Shown piece after piece: positions 1 through 11,469 of a DNA stretch of 64,000 nucleotides. Source of the DNA: Bryopsis sp. KO-2023. Taxonomy: Eukaryota; Chlorophyta; Ulvophyceae; Bryopsidales; Bryopsidaceae. The stretch covers positions 2,232,001 through 2,296,000 of the forward strand of contig BSYQ01000010.1 of the NCBI GenBank assembly GCA_030272585.1. The letters are read 5' to 3'. Position 1 is the first letter of the stretch, and the number at the start of each line of letters is the position of its first letter. The notes beneath the pieces are model-generated. The model made no database searches. It saw only the letters and a list, made by a program, of their open reading frames with translations, and was not told the DNA's origin. Position numbers and translations under genes: made by a program.

Positions 1-88
1 TAATAGCTTTGATGGCCGATTCGCCCAGACAGATTGACATATCAGGGACTGGACGTCCCCCCCAAGATGCATTTCTGGCATCGGAGCG

Positions 89-3000
89 ATGCAGTTTCTC
101 CTGGCTTTGCTTTTTTTCAGCGTCGCGTTAGTGGATTTTTGCTCCTCACAAGGCATTGTCGTCCCAACAAGCTGCCCTGACACCGCTTTTTTTGACGTCG
201 CTGGGCTCGAGTGTATTGAGTGCGGAGAGAATGAGGTCAGCAATCTTCTTTGTGCAGGCTCGCTGCCTACGCTTCGCCATTCACCTTCAATGGAGGGTAC
301 TCATTCTCCGTTTAAACGCGCGTCGAGCATGCAGCGTGCGAAGGAATAGACGTCTCCTTCACTGTCGCAAATCTCGACGCGACTCCGAGACATTCCACAT
401 ATGTTGTGAAACGCGCAGGGATTCGGCTCTCGCCGAGTTACTCGACGTTATCCTTCTCGTGCGACTCCCACGCTTGAAAACTCTTCGGAGGAGTTTTCTG
501 TTTTGACGTCTATGGATTTCCTTGCTGACGATGCGCTTTGGGCTGGACAGGAGTATCGTTCAGGAAGGTGCCAGTGCACTTCTGGGACCTTCCGACAGGT
601 TTCCACCTCCCCCGTGGATGGCTTGGACTTCGGCGAGTGCGTCACGTGCGACGAGGAGGTGAGGTCGCGAAACGAACGATCAAGCTCGAACAGTGTCAAC
701 TTCTTTGCGGTTTCTCCACCACCACGTGCGTCTGAGAGATCGTAACAGCGACATCACTCATTGCATCATCTAATCCTCCACAATGCATTTCTATGACATC
801 CATTTCTGCTTTTTTTTATATATTTCTTTGTAATATCTTTTCCAGAAATGGATCATAAGAAACACCTCTCCGGTTTTTAAAAAGCCTGAGCACTTTCACC
901 AGCATGCTGTTTTTGGATGAAGGGATATGTGGCGTCAGACTCGGGGGCTTATTGTGTAAGATGCAGCAGCAGCTCAGGGGAAGAGGTCATCACGTTGAGC
1001 GGACTGCAGCAAACCACACTTAAGTGGATCCCAGCAGAGAAACAAGGAAATAACTGCAAATGCCAGGGAGGGGGCACAGCGAACACAACGATCGGAGAAT
1101 TCCATGACAATGGTGCCAAATAAATAAGCATTACACGAACTGAAATATTCAGTCCGCCTTTCTGTTTCAGCTAAAAGTGTGATGCCCTTGGGTTGGTCGA
1201 TACTGAGACATAATGCAGCCCATACTGATTTGGATGAAGTGAAAAACTCCCTTTCACTGCACAGAAATGGACGTCTGCTGAAATGATTTCAGTGAAATCA
1301 ATGCTGCCCACATTGTTCTTGAATTTATCAGATTCGACCCGCTCACAGAAACAGGGTGCTCCACAGCAAACGATATTGAAGGTGTGGTGCATCGATCTTT
1401 TACTCCAACTATTCATTTGTGTGAATGCAGGGGTGCCATTTGAGGAAAACGGAGAATTCGTAAAACGTTGCTTGGCTTGTCCATCTGGAACATATCCTGC
1501 CCAGGGAAGATGCGTTGCTTGTCCATACCCGAAAGTTTTATCAGGGGAAACAAGCTGTGTCTGTCCAGAACCCCTCCCGTCGGATGTCAGTCACTGCTCC
1601 AATGATGAGGAGGAGCTTACCTACGTTTCTACTCAGTTGAGTCTGAGCGTCCAAGGTGCAGAACAGGTTTGATATAATGTGTTGCTCTGGGGTGTCCAAG
1701 AAATTGCATGCAAAAAAAAGGATTTCCTCCTCGCTCAAGATTTTCTTCTCGAATTTTGCCACGGCAAGCCTGATGCAGGGATATATTCGGTGTCTGACAA
1801 CCCCTGCTTTCAAGCCTGTGACCTTTGACCTGCAGGCAGTATTTAATTTAGAAAATGGGAGGAGCAAAACCATTGAACAGTCAGAGCCTTTCACGAGATT
1901 GCTTCCCAGTGCAGCATTCCGGTGCATGTCCGAAGGGAACAGGGAGTCCTGCAATGCTTTGGCTAATCTCTGCACCCTCGATGTTTACAGAAGGTGAAAA
2001 ACTTTGTTATTGTTTTGGAAAATAGAAACAATATTTAATTCTTGTCACTCTCACCACATCTACCAACACAACCCCAACCTTTCGATCTGATTTTCACCTT
2101 TTTTTAGCAGTGCAACCGCAGCAAACTATGTGATGGGGTTTTCGTTCGCAGGGGAAACTTTGCATGTGATGCCCACGGAGCACTCGTCAGTAGGAGGCTG
2201 TCCAAAAGATATCACCTGGAGTCAAGCTCCTTCAATGAAAACTGGGCACGCACGATGCCGTGGCTGATGTACCAGTCTCAACCCATGGACTGGATACAGG
2301 CCACCGATATCGACTTGGGGTGCGCTTCGCCACGAAAATATTGAAAAAAAAAGAACAGTACTTCGCATTTTGGGTTTTGGTGCGACGGAATCATCTTACC
2401 TCGATACTCAACAGAGTCGTCGTGCGTGTGCATTGAAATCTGGAGATCTGACATTCCTGTTTGTGTTGAAGGTTGGTTTTCGGCGGCGGCAGCCTCTCTT
2501 CTGGGGCGATATCCGAACTTTCCTTCGTTTTGTCGGTCTATTCTCTAGACGGCAAGTGGCTTGGATTCGAACCTCTCACGAATCAATTCCAGCTGTGTGG
2601 GGGAACCCTCCCCCACACGCTATCCTGGCAAGAAGTTGGCCGCAACTTCATGAACAAATGCGACATCTCCGTTAAAGACGTCAAGGACGTCGCAGACCGT
2701 TTTGGGGAGCCGGTGATGTATGAGGTGTTCCTGAAAGAGCTTGATGATAAACTGTACCCAGTCCCTATCTTGATATTGGAGCAACAGGATTCTGAGGAGG
2801 AGAAACTTTCACTGAGGGCGACTTCACTTGTGGGACGGTTCTTTCTTGTGGATGGTGTCGCCGGACGAGCAGATGCAGGAACAGAAGCGACTCTGATAAG
2901 ATATGCACAGGAGATCGACCTGACCATCGAGCTCCGTGCCAGCGGGAAGATTTTCCCTCCAAGGTTAACTGTAAGGTGAGGTGAGTCTGCCATGGATGAA

Positions 3001-5549
3001 CGTCTTTTGTCTGTGAAACAACGCAAAAATTTTCAAGGAGAACGAAAGGGTGTCATCAAAACATTGGCATTGGGATTGACACTGCTAAGGAGCCACTCAT
3101 GCTCCTGTTGTAACCCTGGGTGTATCGCTGGTTGTGTCCAATATGTTGGAATCCTTTTTGCAGGTACAACACAGTTTCTTTGTCTGGATCTGGAGCTCTC
3201 CAGCAACCAGCTTCGATGCGGTTCCAAGTTGCATACAAAAACATGGTAGACAAGACGAAGTCGTTTTGGAAATTTTGGGACATACTTCTTTTCACAGGGG
3301 TTGGGATGGGTGGGGCTGTCTGGCTGATGTTGGTCTATCAGTACGCCCAGAAAAGGAGGAGCGAAACAATCGAGCTGGAAGTGTTGGTGTTCGGGTTGGT
3401 CAAGATGATAGACTTGGGCAGTCTGGTGCTGGTGGCAGTACTGATCATCACAAGCGTCTTCTTTTGGTTGATAACCTTCAAATTTCAAAGGTCAGGGCCC
3501 CTACCTGCTCATCTATTTAACCGTGCGTTCACAGGCAATCCCCTCCCCTTCGAAAATTGATGGCAAATATGATATGCCATTTGAATTGGGGTGTCTGGGT
3601 GGTGTGTTCACAGGGAGGTGTCTCTCCTGATGATTTTGGACAGTGAATTGAAGCACTTTCAGACGGCGATGATTTTGGCGGCTGTGGGGCAATCCATTAG
3701 TTTGCTTCGCATGATATGGAGGCAGGTGGGTGAGTCTGTCATTCATGCGAGTTTGACACCCCCCATAAAAACACATAGAACATGAGCAAGCATTTGAGTT
3801 GAGAAAAAACACGTCTGCTAACTTTGAAACAATGATTTTGCTTTCCCTAAGGTCCACTACGATGTTTTCTTTGTGGACTGGGAGAAACCTCGGCGTGTGT
3901 TGAGCCATAAGGGGGCCTTCGAGGAAAGCGCCCCAGTCAGCTGCTGGAGATCACTGTTTGTCGCTAACGAGTGGAACGAGCTTCAAACGATTCGCCAGAC
4001 ATGCCCAGAGCTGACGCTGCTGTGCATGGTACAATCGAGTCGCCAAGCAGAACTGCTCGAAATGCAGCCAGTTTAAAAACAGACTGCTGGAAGTATCCTG
4101 TACAAATTTCTCTACAAAACCACAATGACGCTGCCACGGTTCAACAGTTTCTTCTCCGTTTTTCTTGTGCAGATATTTCTGTTGGAAGGGCTGGGGTTGA
4201 AGCTTGCAGCAAACATAAACCCGGACAGATCATCCCTCGAAGACAATCCTTACTCCCAAGAGAGCGTGCTTCTCAGATTTGGACTGGACGTTTCTTTGTT
4301 CTGTTTGGTGGCTTTTTCGCAGCTGATCGGCCATTGGCTCCACGCGACCCTGGCGGCTGAACACCCGATGCTGCAATTCATCGACCTTCTGTTCTTGGCG
4401 AACATCAGCTGTATCATTCTGGATGAGAAGCTCTCGGGGTGGGTAGACGCGCAAACACACTCCACTTCTCCTTTTAAAAAAAGGTGTTGTGCCTGATTGC
4501 CATGGTTGATGGTTGAACCAGCAAGTGATGATCAGGTGGTGGTCACAGATACTACTTGCACGGTCGAAATCAGACGCAGTTTTCGGACACCAATCTGCGA
4601 GCTTTGAACTCGAATCTGCTTGCGGAGGAGGAAGGTCTGGTTGCAAACAGAGGACTGGTGTCTGGTAATGCAGCCGGTGACTCCCAGGAGCTCAAAGAAA
4701 ACCAAACATTCATGATTTACCTTCCAAAGGAAATTCGAGACCGGTAAGATTGAACTTTCATTCACACTGATTGCTTTCTTGTGTTGGCAGCGGCGGCGTT
4801 TCAAGTCTTTTGTTTTGTTTTTTTCTAACAAATAAACAAGCGCTCTTAGCTTGGGGGTGGATCTTCTGCTTTCTTTCTCACAACACCCCACTCCCAATGG
4901 TCAAGGTTGCTTCGCCGTAAATGTGAATCGTGAGTTCTTTTCCAGGTACGAAAGAACAATGCTTGCAGAAGTGGATGCCGCCACTCACAGACAAAGAGAA
5001 CAACAAGGTCACATGAAGTCGGTGATGAAAGGCCCGACAGGACAACGCGACGCCGCAGTCTCAGCTCGAGACCAGATTGCTGAAGACTTCAAAAAGCTTA
5101 TCATCGATGTGGAAAACAACCATGCCGAACAGGTGCGCCGCCTGAACACCATGGCCTTCACAGTCCTGAGAAGTATCCACTAGGGCCGCCAGCGACGGCA
5201 ATCCGCCAATAATTTGTAAGGTGTAAGGTGTCCGTGCCTTGATCAGGTTCTGCCCTCCACTTTTATGGGACGCATGTTGCGGACGCCTCCAGATTCATCT
5301 CTGCAGAAGCCCATCCTTGTGCATGATCATCACACATCCTTCTCTTCAGTTTTGTTCTACGGAAACGAGCTTCGCCTCCTCATATTTGAAATGGTGGCCT
5401 TCTGTGTATTGGACGCCAAGCTGCGAAGTCCCGGACTCGTCGCTGGCATCGTCTTCGTCATTGTTTTGACTGTTAGATGGGGGAGAGGGCAATTGGGAGA
5501 GCGCAACATTTCGCAGAAAACTAGGGTAGATAGACACTTTTTGATTTGA
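89..5549 (+). CDS. TMEM67: Meckelin (TMEM67/MKS3), ciliary transition-zone membrane protein
   Basis: Fifteen exons: 89-235, 551-658, 923-1112, 1171-1272, 1431-1666, 1836-1993, 2152-2319, 2472-2975, 3164-3490, 3614-3725, 3852-4028, 4173-4438, 4549-4743, 4946-5132, 5247-5549. Phases agree and the total is 3,180 nt, giving 1,059 residues (human 995). The chain begins with a signal peptide (MQFLLALLFFSVALVDFCSS), then a Cys-rich ectodomain (FFDVAGLECIECG, RCLACPSG, CVCPE), a beta-rich part (VGRFFLVDGVAGRA), then several membrane spans. Meckelin hallmarks are VFFVDWEKPRRV, SLFVANEWNELQTIRQ, VLFYGNELRLLIFEMVAFCV and the C-terminal end NISQKTRVDRHFLI, which parallels the human C-terminus. In animals the protein sits at the ciliary transition zone (MKS module). 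The identification is firm. Least certain are exon 4 (1171-1272) and the exon 14/15 junction; an alternative joins 5172 to 5293. Confidence 0.93.
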
Positions 5550-6490
5550 TGGAGGTGTGTTTTGCAGCAAGGGTAGGGATGATTTCAAGACTGGCTAGCT
5601 TCTATTCCTCCCATTGGAAACTTCTATGGAAACCCAGTTTTTCGTGGTTTTTTCAGAAACAGTTTGCTAGGTCCACGAAATCAAATTTTCAAGTTTTCAA
5701 GGATGTGATCGAAAGAATATGTGCACAATCGATTCCTCCAAATACGGTTTTTGGATAAATGCACACCAGCCAGCCCTCGTTTCTCAGCCTTCCTGGGAAA
5801 CGAAAGCATGGGCGGTGGATTTCGAACCGAAGCAGCTTCCATTCCATAGTTTCCAGCAGAATGATCCAAACGGTTGGGGAGAAGTCCCCAATACAACAAG
5901 ACCTTACCTTTTATAATCAATCAATCAATCAATATTACAGGCGTAGAAGCCCATGCCTTTTATAATCACTCCGCTGTGCCTTTGGCTCAAAAATCACTAT
6001 TTCGCTGTTTTCGACGAATATATATCCGCACGGTACGATCCCAATGACGACTCACCTCGAAGTCGTCGCCTTCCCTACGGAACTGACTAAGATCAAAGCT
6101 GATACATATTAATATTCTCTTCGTTGCATAGCAGACGGGGAGAACGTGACTTAGCTCGGCGGTTAGATATTCTGGGGCCTTCCTCAAGTCACTCACGTAC
6201 GAGCTCTCCAAAGCGACCTAATCCGTCAAAAACTATTCTTGCGCTCATCGAGGCAAACTACATTCATCACTGTGCAGTGATATGTACATTGGTGTTGATT
6301 TTTCGGGAAATTGAATGCCAGCGGAATTCGTGATTCGTCAAATAACCACATTCGTCATTTGTCCATCTTTCCCTTGTGTGTTTAGTACGTGTCAGCAGTT
6401 GGTTTCGCGCGTTCATATTTTTTTTTGACTCGTTTGTTTGTTGAATTCGGGGCTCAGACATACTTCGCTTTCGTCGATGCTGTTTTGAGA
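5550..6490. other. Spacer between TMEM67 and the LOV-derived kinase
   Basis: This stretch separates two genes on the same strand. I see no coding exon. It holds a short (AATC)n run near 5918-5935 and should carry the 3' UTR of TMEM67 and the promoter of the kinase; no defined element can be named. Confidence 0.5.
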
Positions 6491-9400
6491 ATGCGTCAAT
6501 TACACAAAAACATGACGCTTGGGAAGAGCAAGAAGGGCAAAAAGAGAGAGTGCAAAGACAGGGATGGACAGGGCGCTGTTGATGAAGTGCTGGAAAGGTG
6601 GAAGACTCCCAAACCCCCACACAACAGCGCAGAACCACAAAATAGCGACTTCGTTTTAGAGGTAAGACCACGTGAGAAAACATGTCACAGTATATAGTAT
6701 ATTTATATATATACTTTTGGGAAGAAGTAAGTGAAGTGCTCATGTTCGACGGATTTCGCATAGATGGCCTTACTTCTCAGGATCCTTCGTTTTGCCAACT
6801 TTTCTCAAATGAACTTGCAGGACGAAAACTGTATAAGCTCTGTGGAGTCTCTGCTGAAAGTGTCGGGAATATCCGATGCCTTCCACAACGGTCACCCCCT
6901 GGTGTTTGCCAGCGACGGCTTGTTAGAGCTCACCGGATACTCCAAAGAAGAGCTGCTCGGCAAAAGATGGGACATCTTGCAGGTGGAGATCAAGGGTGCG
7001 AGTCTGGCTCGACTTGCAAATTTTACTGTGGGGCACTGTGTGTCACTGGCACACAAGGGTGTCCGCTGGAAAACCATCTGATCAGCGCATGTTGGAAATC
7101 AAACCGCAGCGAGAAGGGCTGACCTGAAAAACTTCTCGATGGGTGCTTCCAGGGTCCCAAAACTGATGTCAGACATGTCGAACAAGTGATCAATGCGGTG
7201 AACCTCCGTCGCCCTTGTTTTCTGGAAATGACGCTGCACTGCAAAGACAAGAGGCCCTTCTCCTCGTTGGCATGCTTCGTCCCGGTCGTGGATCACTACG
7301 GAAACGTGATAAAGTACTTCATATGTTTTGTTGACATTGACGATAATGGGAGCTTCTCTTGCGGGGACGAGCGTCAGGTCGTGAGAAGGCAAGAGCAGGT
7401 TAGTTTAGAGTCTAAACTAACCTAAACTTAAGACCAACGATGGCGGCTGGGGCAGAAAGGCTTGCTCATTGAACGAACTAAGCGATCCATCATCGCTGGA
7501 AACACCTGATATGTGTGCGTTTCGTTGCCCAGATTCTTCAAGTATTGAGCTGCTTCGCCGTCACAGACACGAACATATCGGATGCCCCTTTCACCAGCAC
7601 CAGCCCCGGTTTCACTTCGCTTCTGGGTTTTGAATCACACGAGGTGCTCAGAATAAGCAATTTGTGTCTGTGCGGCCCCAACACGCACAAAGCCACGAGT
7701 CGGAAGATCATAGCTGCGCACCACAAATGTCAGCATTGCCACGTGCCGATACTTTGGTACAGAAAAGATGGCATTCCGATCTGGGTGTATGTCTATAGCT
7801 GCCCGATAGCACCCCCCGACGCAGTTGATGCGCGACCTTGCCAGCATCTGAACGTTTTGGTGGATGTTACTTCCACTAGACCATCCAAAATCGGGAAATA
7901 TATCATGGGAAGAGTGATTGGCTCGGGGGCGAGTGGAGTTGTTCGTATCGGAAAATCGACTGTTGCAGGTGAATGCAACAGTCAATTGGATTCTGTACAA
8001 TACATAAGTTTGCCTGCTGGAGATTATGCCATATCCTAAAAAAAATTAAAAATATATATATCTACATCTATTGCAACAAATCTGAAGCTGTCTTGTTTGC
8101 CAACCAGACGACATAGTCGCCGTGAAAATCATTGACGCTGGGAAGTTCAGAAGCATCTCTGAAATCGAGCAGATTCAAGACGAAATCAGTGTGCTCTCAA
8201 ACCTGAAGCACCCAAACATAATTCGTCTTCTGGATGTTCATTTCGTGGATAGCGTGTTCTACTTCATCATGGATTTTGCGTCTGGCGGCACACTGGTAGC
8301 CACCTCGAATATTGCCCCAATCGCCTTTGAACCCTGTTTCTAATCCAGTGGGGATAATGGTTTTCTAGACCCTGATTCACCATCATCAAGCCAAGCGCGT
8401 GTGACCTATGATTGCAGGTTAAGCATGTTTACACGCAGCCGAACAAGAGATTAGAGGAGGAGGAAGCAAAGCGAATCTTCTGCCAAATGGTATCCGCAGT
8501 GGACTATTGCCATCGAAGGTGGCCCGCTTCGCTGTTTCTTTGGGCAACTGTTTAGGTGATGTTGTTTCCTTTTCACAATGTTTCTTGAAAGCAAAGCGAG
8601 CGTCAGAATGGCACGCTGCTCTACGCTTGTCAAAAAATAGTATCCGTACCTTGCTCCACAATCACAAGCTATATGCCAGCTTGAATGGCGACTACCGTAT
8701 CAACTGTGCATAAGGGTCCAATGCGGTTATCTGAATACGAGCGTGCTGTGGGGATGTAGGCGAGTTATCCATCGCGATCTGAAGCCAGAGAATATTCTTC
8801 TGGATGAAGAAGGGAACGTTAAAGTGGCAGACTTTGGCCTTGCTGCAATATCCGCACCTTTCTCTGGGAATTTGACCACGATTTGTGGCACCCCTGAGTT
8901 CCTCGCCCCAGAAGTAATATCAGGGCGAGAGTACGATGGCCCCGCAGTGGATATCTGGAGCATGGGGGTTATTCTGTACGAATTCATGTCTGGCAAGGTC
9001 CCCTTTTCCGGGTCGTCCCAGAGCGCTCTTTTTAAAGAGATTCAGCGGTGGGCGTCGACATTCCTTCCGTTGTGTTTCGAACATGGGTAAGCAACCCAGG
9101 TTAGTGTACAGTGCTGACCCCTCCGTGTTTGGCTCGCTGCAGGGGCATCTACCAGCCTCTACCCAGCCGTATCAGTGAGGATTGTGCAAATTTGGTGAAC
9201 AAGATGCTGAAAGTTGATCCCATGACGCGAATTCCCATGGAAGAGTTGTTGAAGCACCCCTGGGTGCGGTGTCCCCAATTCCGAGAGGATGAATCGAGCG
9301 GAGCAGAGACAGCAACGGAAACAGGGGTCGCTGTATTGGACAAGAACATGTCTGGACTGTTCACCAAGGAGATCAGAAAGAGATCCGCTGTGGCGGCGCC

Positions 9401-10335
9401 GACGGCTGAAGGATCGAGGGGACTGACAGAAGATGGAGAACCTGGGGTCGCTGGCGAAAAGAGGGACGAAGGAATACACGAATCAGTCAAGCTGGTGCTT
9501 GGGGATTGGGAGGGCAAGGGTGAGCGGGTTGCTGTGTTGTTAAAGAATTGTGTTTTTTTTCTTGCTGGTGAGTCATATGTGCATCAAATGGATGGAAATG
9601 ACGGCTGCTTTGGTGGACAGAGGATCCTGTTTCTATGGCGATAATGCGGAGCCAGATGGGAAGGTCCGCCTCTGTTATTGTTCGCAATCCACCTCAAATG
9701 CTCAACATCCCCGACCCTGAGTCGCCGACGGGGTGCGACCCTCCGCTCCTCACCCCTTCAGCAGATGACCTTCACCTCAGCCCCACAGAAAGTTTAGACA
9801 AGCCCCTTGGGAAGAACGAATTTGGATTCCACGGGAGGTGTGTAGAAGAAAAGATGCAAAGGAAAGGTTGGTGTGTTTTTCATTCTGCTTGAGACTTGTA
9901 CTGAGTTTTTTGGGGGTGTTGTGCAATGCAGGAGGCGACCAACGAGGAAGAAAGCTCTGCCACCCTTGTTCCCTGAAAGGTCAGGCACCTCTGAATGTCG
10001 ATGATTGGAATAGATACTGTGCATACTTTTTGTTCGTCCAAAATCAAGGAATTTAAACCCAAGACACTGTATGGTTGATATGCAATGTAAGAACACTGTA
10101 TTGTACAATCAAGCCATATTAAACGTCCCAGTTTATCGTCTGATGTTGTTCCCCGTCTGATTTCGCTTGCAGAAAAGGTAGCCCCACGCCGACGCCAGAC
10201 AAGCTTCTCAAGGAGCTCAAAGAACCCCGCGATCAAAAACCAAAAATCGGGGTGTTGGTGGACAGCACTGGTGCTCCTTCCTGCAAAACACCGAAGCCTG
10301 GGGCGTTGCCTCCATTGCAAGACAAGATGGACTGA
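6491..10335 (+). CDS. Protein kinase (SNF1/CAMK-like) with two degenerate LOV-type PAS domains
   Basis: Eleven exons: 6491-6661, 6821-6982, 7153-7398, 7533-7968, 8108-8295, 8418-8518, 8760-9047, 9143-9519, 9621-9837, 9932-9979, 10173-10335; 2,397 nt, 798 residues. The first ATG in frame is 6491, with another at 6512. PAS1 (about residues 65-190) reads VFASDGLLELTGYSKEELLG then KRWDILQGPKTD; PAS2 (about 195-310) reads SDAPFTSTSPGFTSLLGF then RISNLCLCGPNT. Both align with phototropin LOV domains, but the flavin-adduct Cys of NCRFLQGP is Trp in the first and Asn in the second, and the flavin-contacting Asn residues also look lost. The kinase (about 318-600) is complete: GSGASGVVRIG, AVKIIDAG, VIHRDLKPEN, VADFGLA, CGTPEFLAPEV. 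It resembles SNF1/CAMK kinases, whereas phototropins carry AGC kinases. The C-terminal 200 residues are Ser/Pro/charged and unrecognised. The protein probably senses something other than light, or nothing directly. Confidence 0.88.
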
Positions 10336-11469
10336 TCGCTTCTTTGATACTTGTGAAATGACGATGTGAGGAGACAGACTGGGTGGGGGTCGGAGAGCTG
10401 GGGTTTTTTCTTTTCTCAGTCCGAAATTCAAAAGAAAAAGCGCGAGAGGATGGGGACATGCAACACAGATGTGTGTGTGGGGGTGTAGTTTTTTCAATCA
10501 TGGATGTTTAGGGCAGCACCCCTTCATGGCAGTTTTTTTGGGAAAACCACCAAGATGAGAATTTGCTATGATGATTTTATGTTTATATATAAAAGTAAGC
10601 TCAAAATTCATGGGAAAAAAGAGATAGGAAAAAAAAAGCACGGCCGCAGTTCAATAACAACAAAAATACCGATCCGACAATCCAAAATCCTCCAAACTCT
10701 TGCAATGGACCGTTCTTTGCTTCAAAAGTCCCATCAAAACGAAACCTTCAAATCCATCGCCTATCTTTTCTTCCCGATTTGTTTTTTTGTCTTTTTCTTT
10801 CCTGCTCTTTTTTTCTGTTTTTGAAAAAAAAAAAAAGCCTAACAAAAGATTGGCAAAGAACGGAGGACATCCACTCACAAGCAAAAAACCCACATCGAAC
10901 AAACAAAGCAAAAACCACCGCTGCCACCCATAAAGAATCATATCCTTAAGTTGTTTTCTTTTTCCTTTTCTTTTTCTTCCCCGTCAAAATTCTCTCAAAA
11001 ATCGAAGATGATGTCCATGGAGCTTTTTTTTTTTTTTTCCTCTTTTCTCCTTTCGTTGTTTTATCGTTGTTTTATCGACCCCCCAAAAATATACCCCCAA
11101 AAAAAAGGGAAAAAAAAAAGAAAAAGAAAAACCTCTCGATTTTCTTTCCAAAACCTCCTTCGGCCCCTCATTAATATTATTTCCGGGCATCATATAACTC
11201 CACGAACATTCTTTTTTTTCAAGTTTACTTTCGCTCCATCCAAACATAATATTAAAAAAAAAAGCCAAGCATGCAGCAAAGAGAAGAAAAAAAACACACC
11301 ACAATGCTTGAAAAGCAAATACTCAACACACACACACACATGAAATCGACCACGACAACTAGCCAAAGAACTCACGGGTCAATCCTCCCCTCCCCCTTTT
11401 CTTTGAACGAGTTTCTATGCATCTGTGTGTGATGTATTCATTCCATGGTGGCTTTTTTTTTTCCCTCCA
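10336..11469. other. Convergent spacer rich in A and T runs
   Basis: The kinase (+) and the Tic40-like gene (-) end toward each other here. The sequence is dominated by runs of A and T plus (CA)n near 11328-11341. I see no gene; the open frames are low-complexity Lys/Phe readings. Confidence 0.6.
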
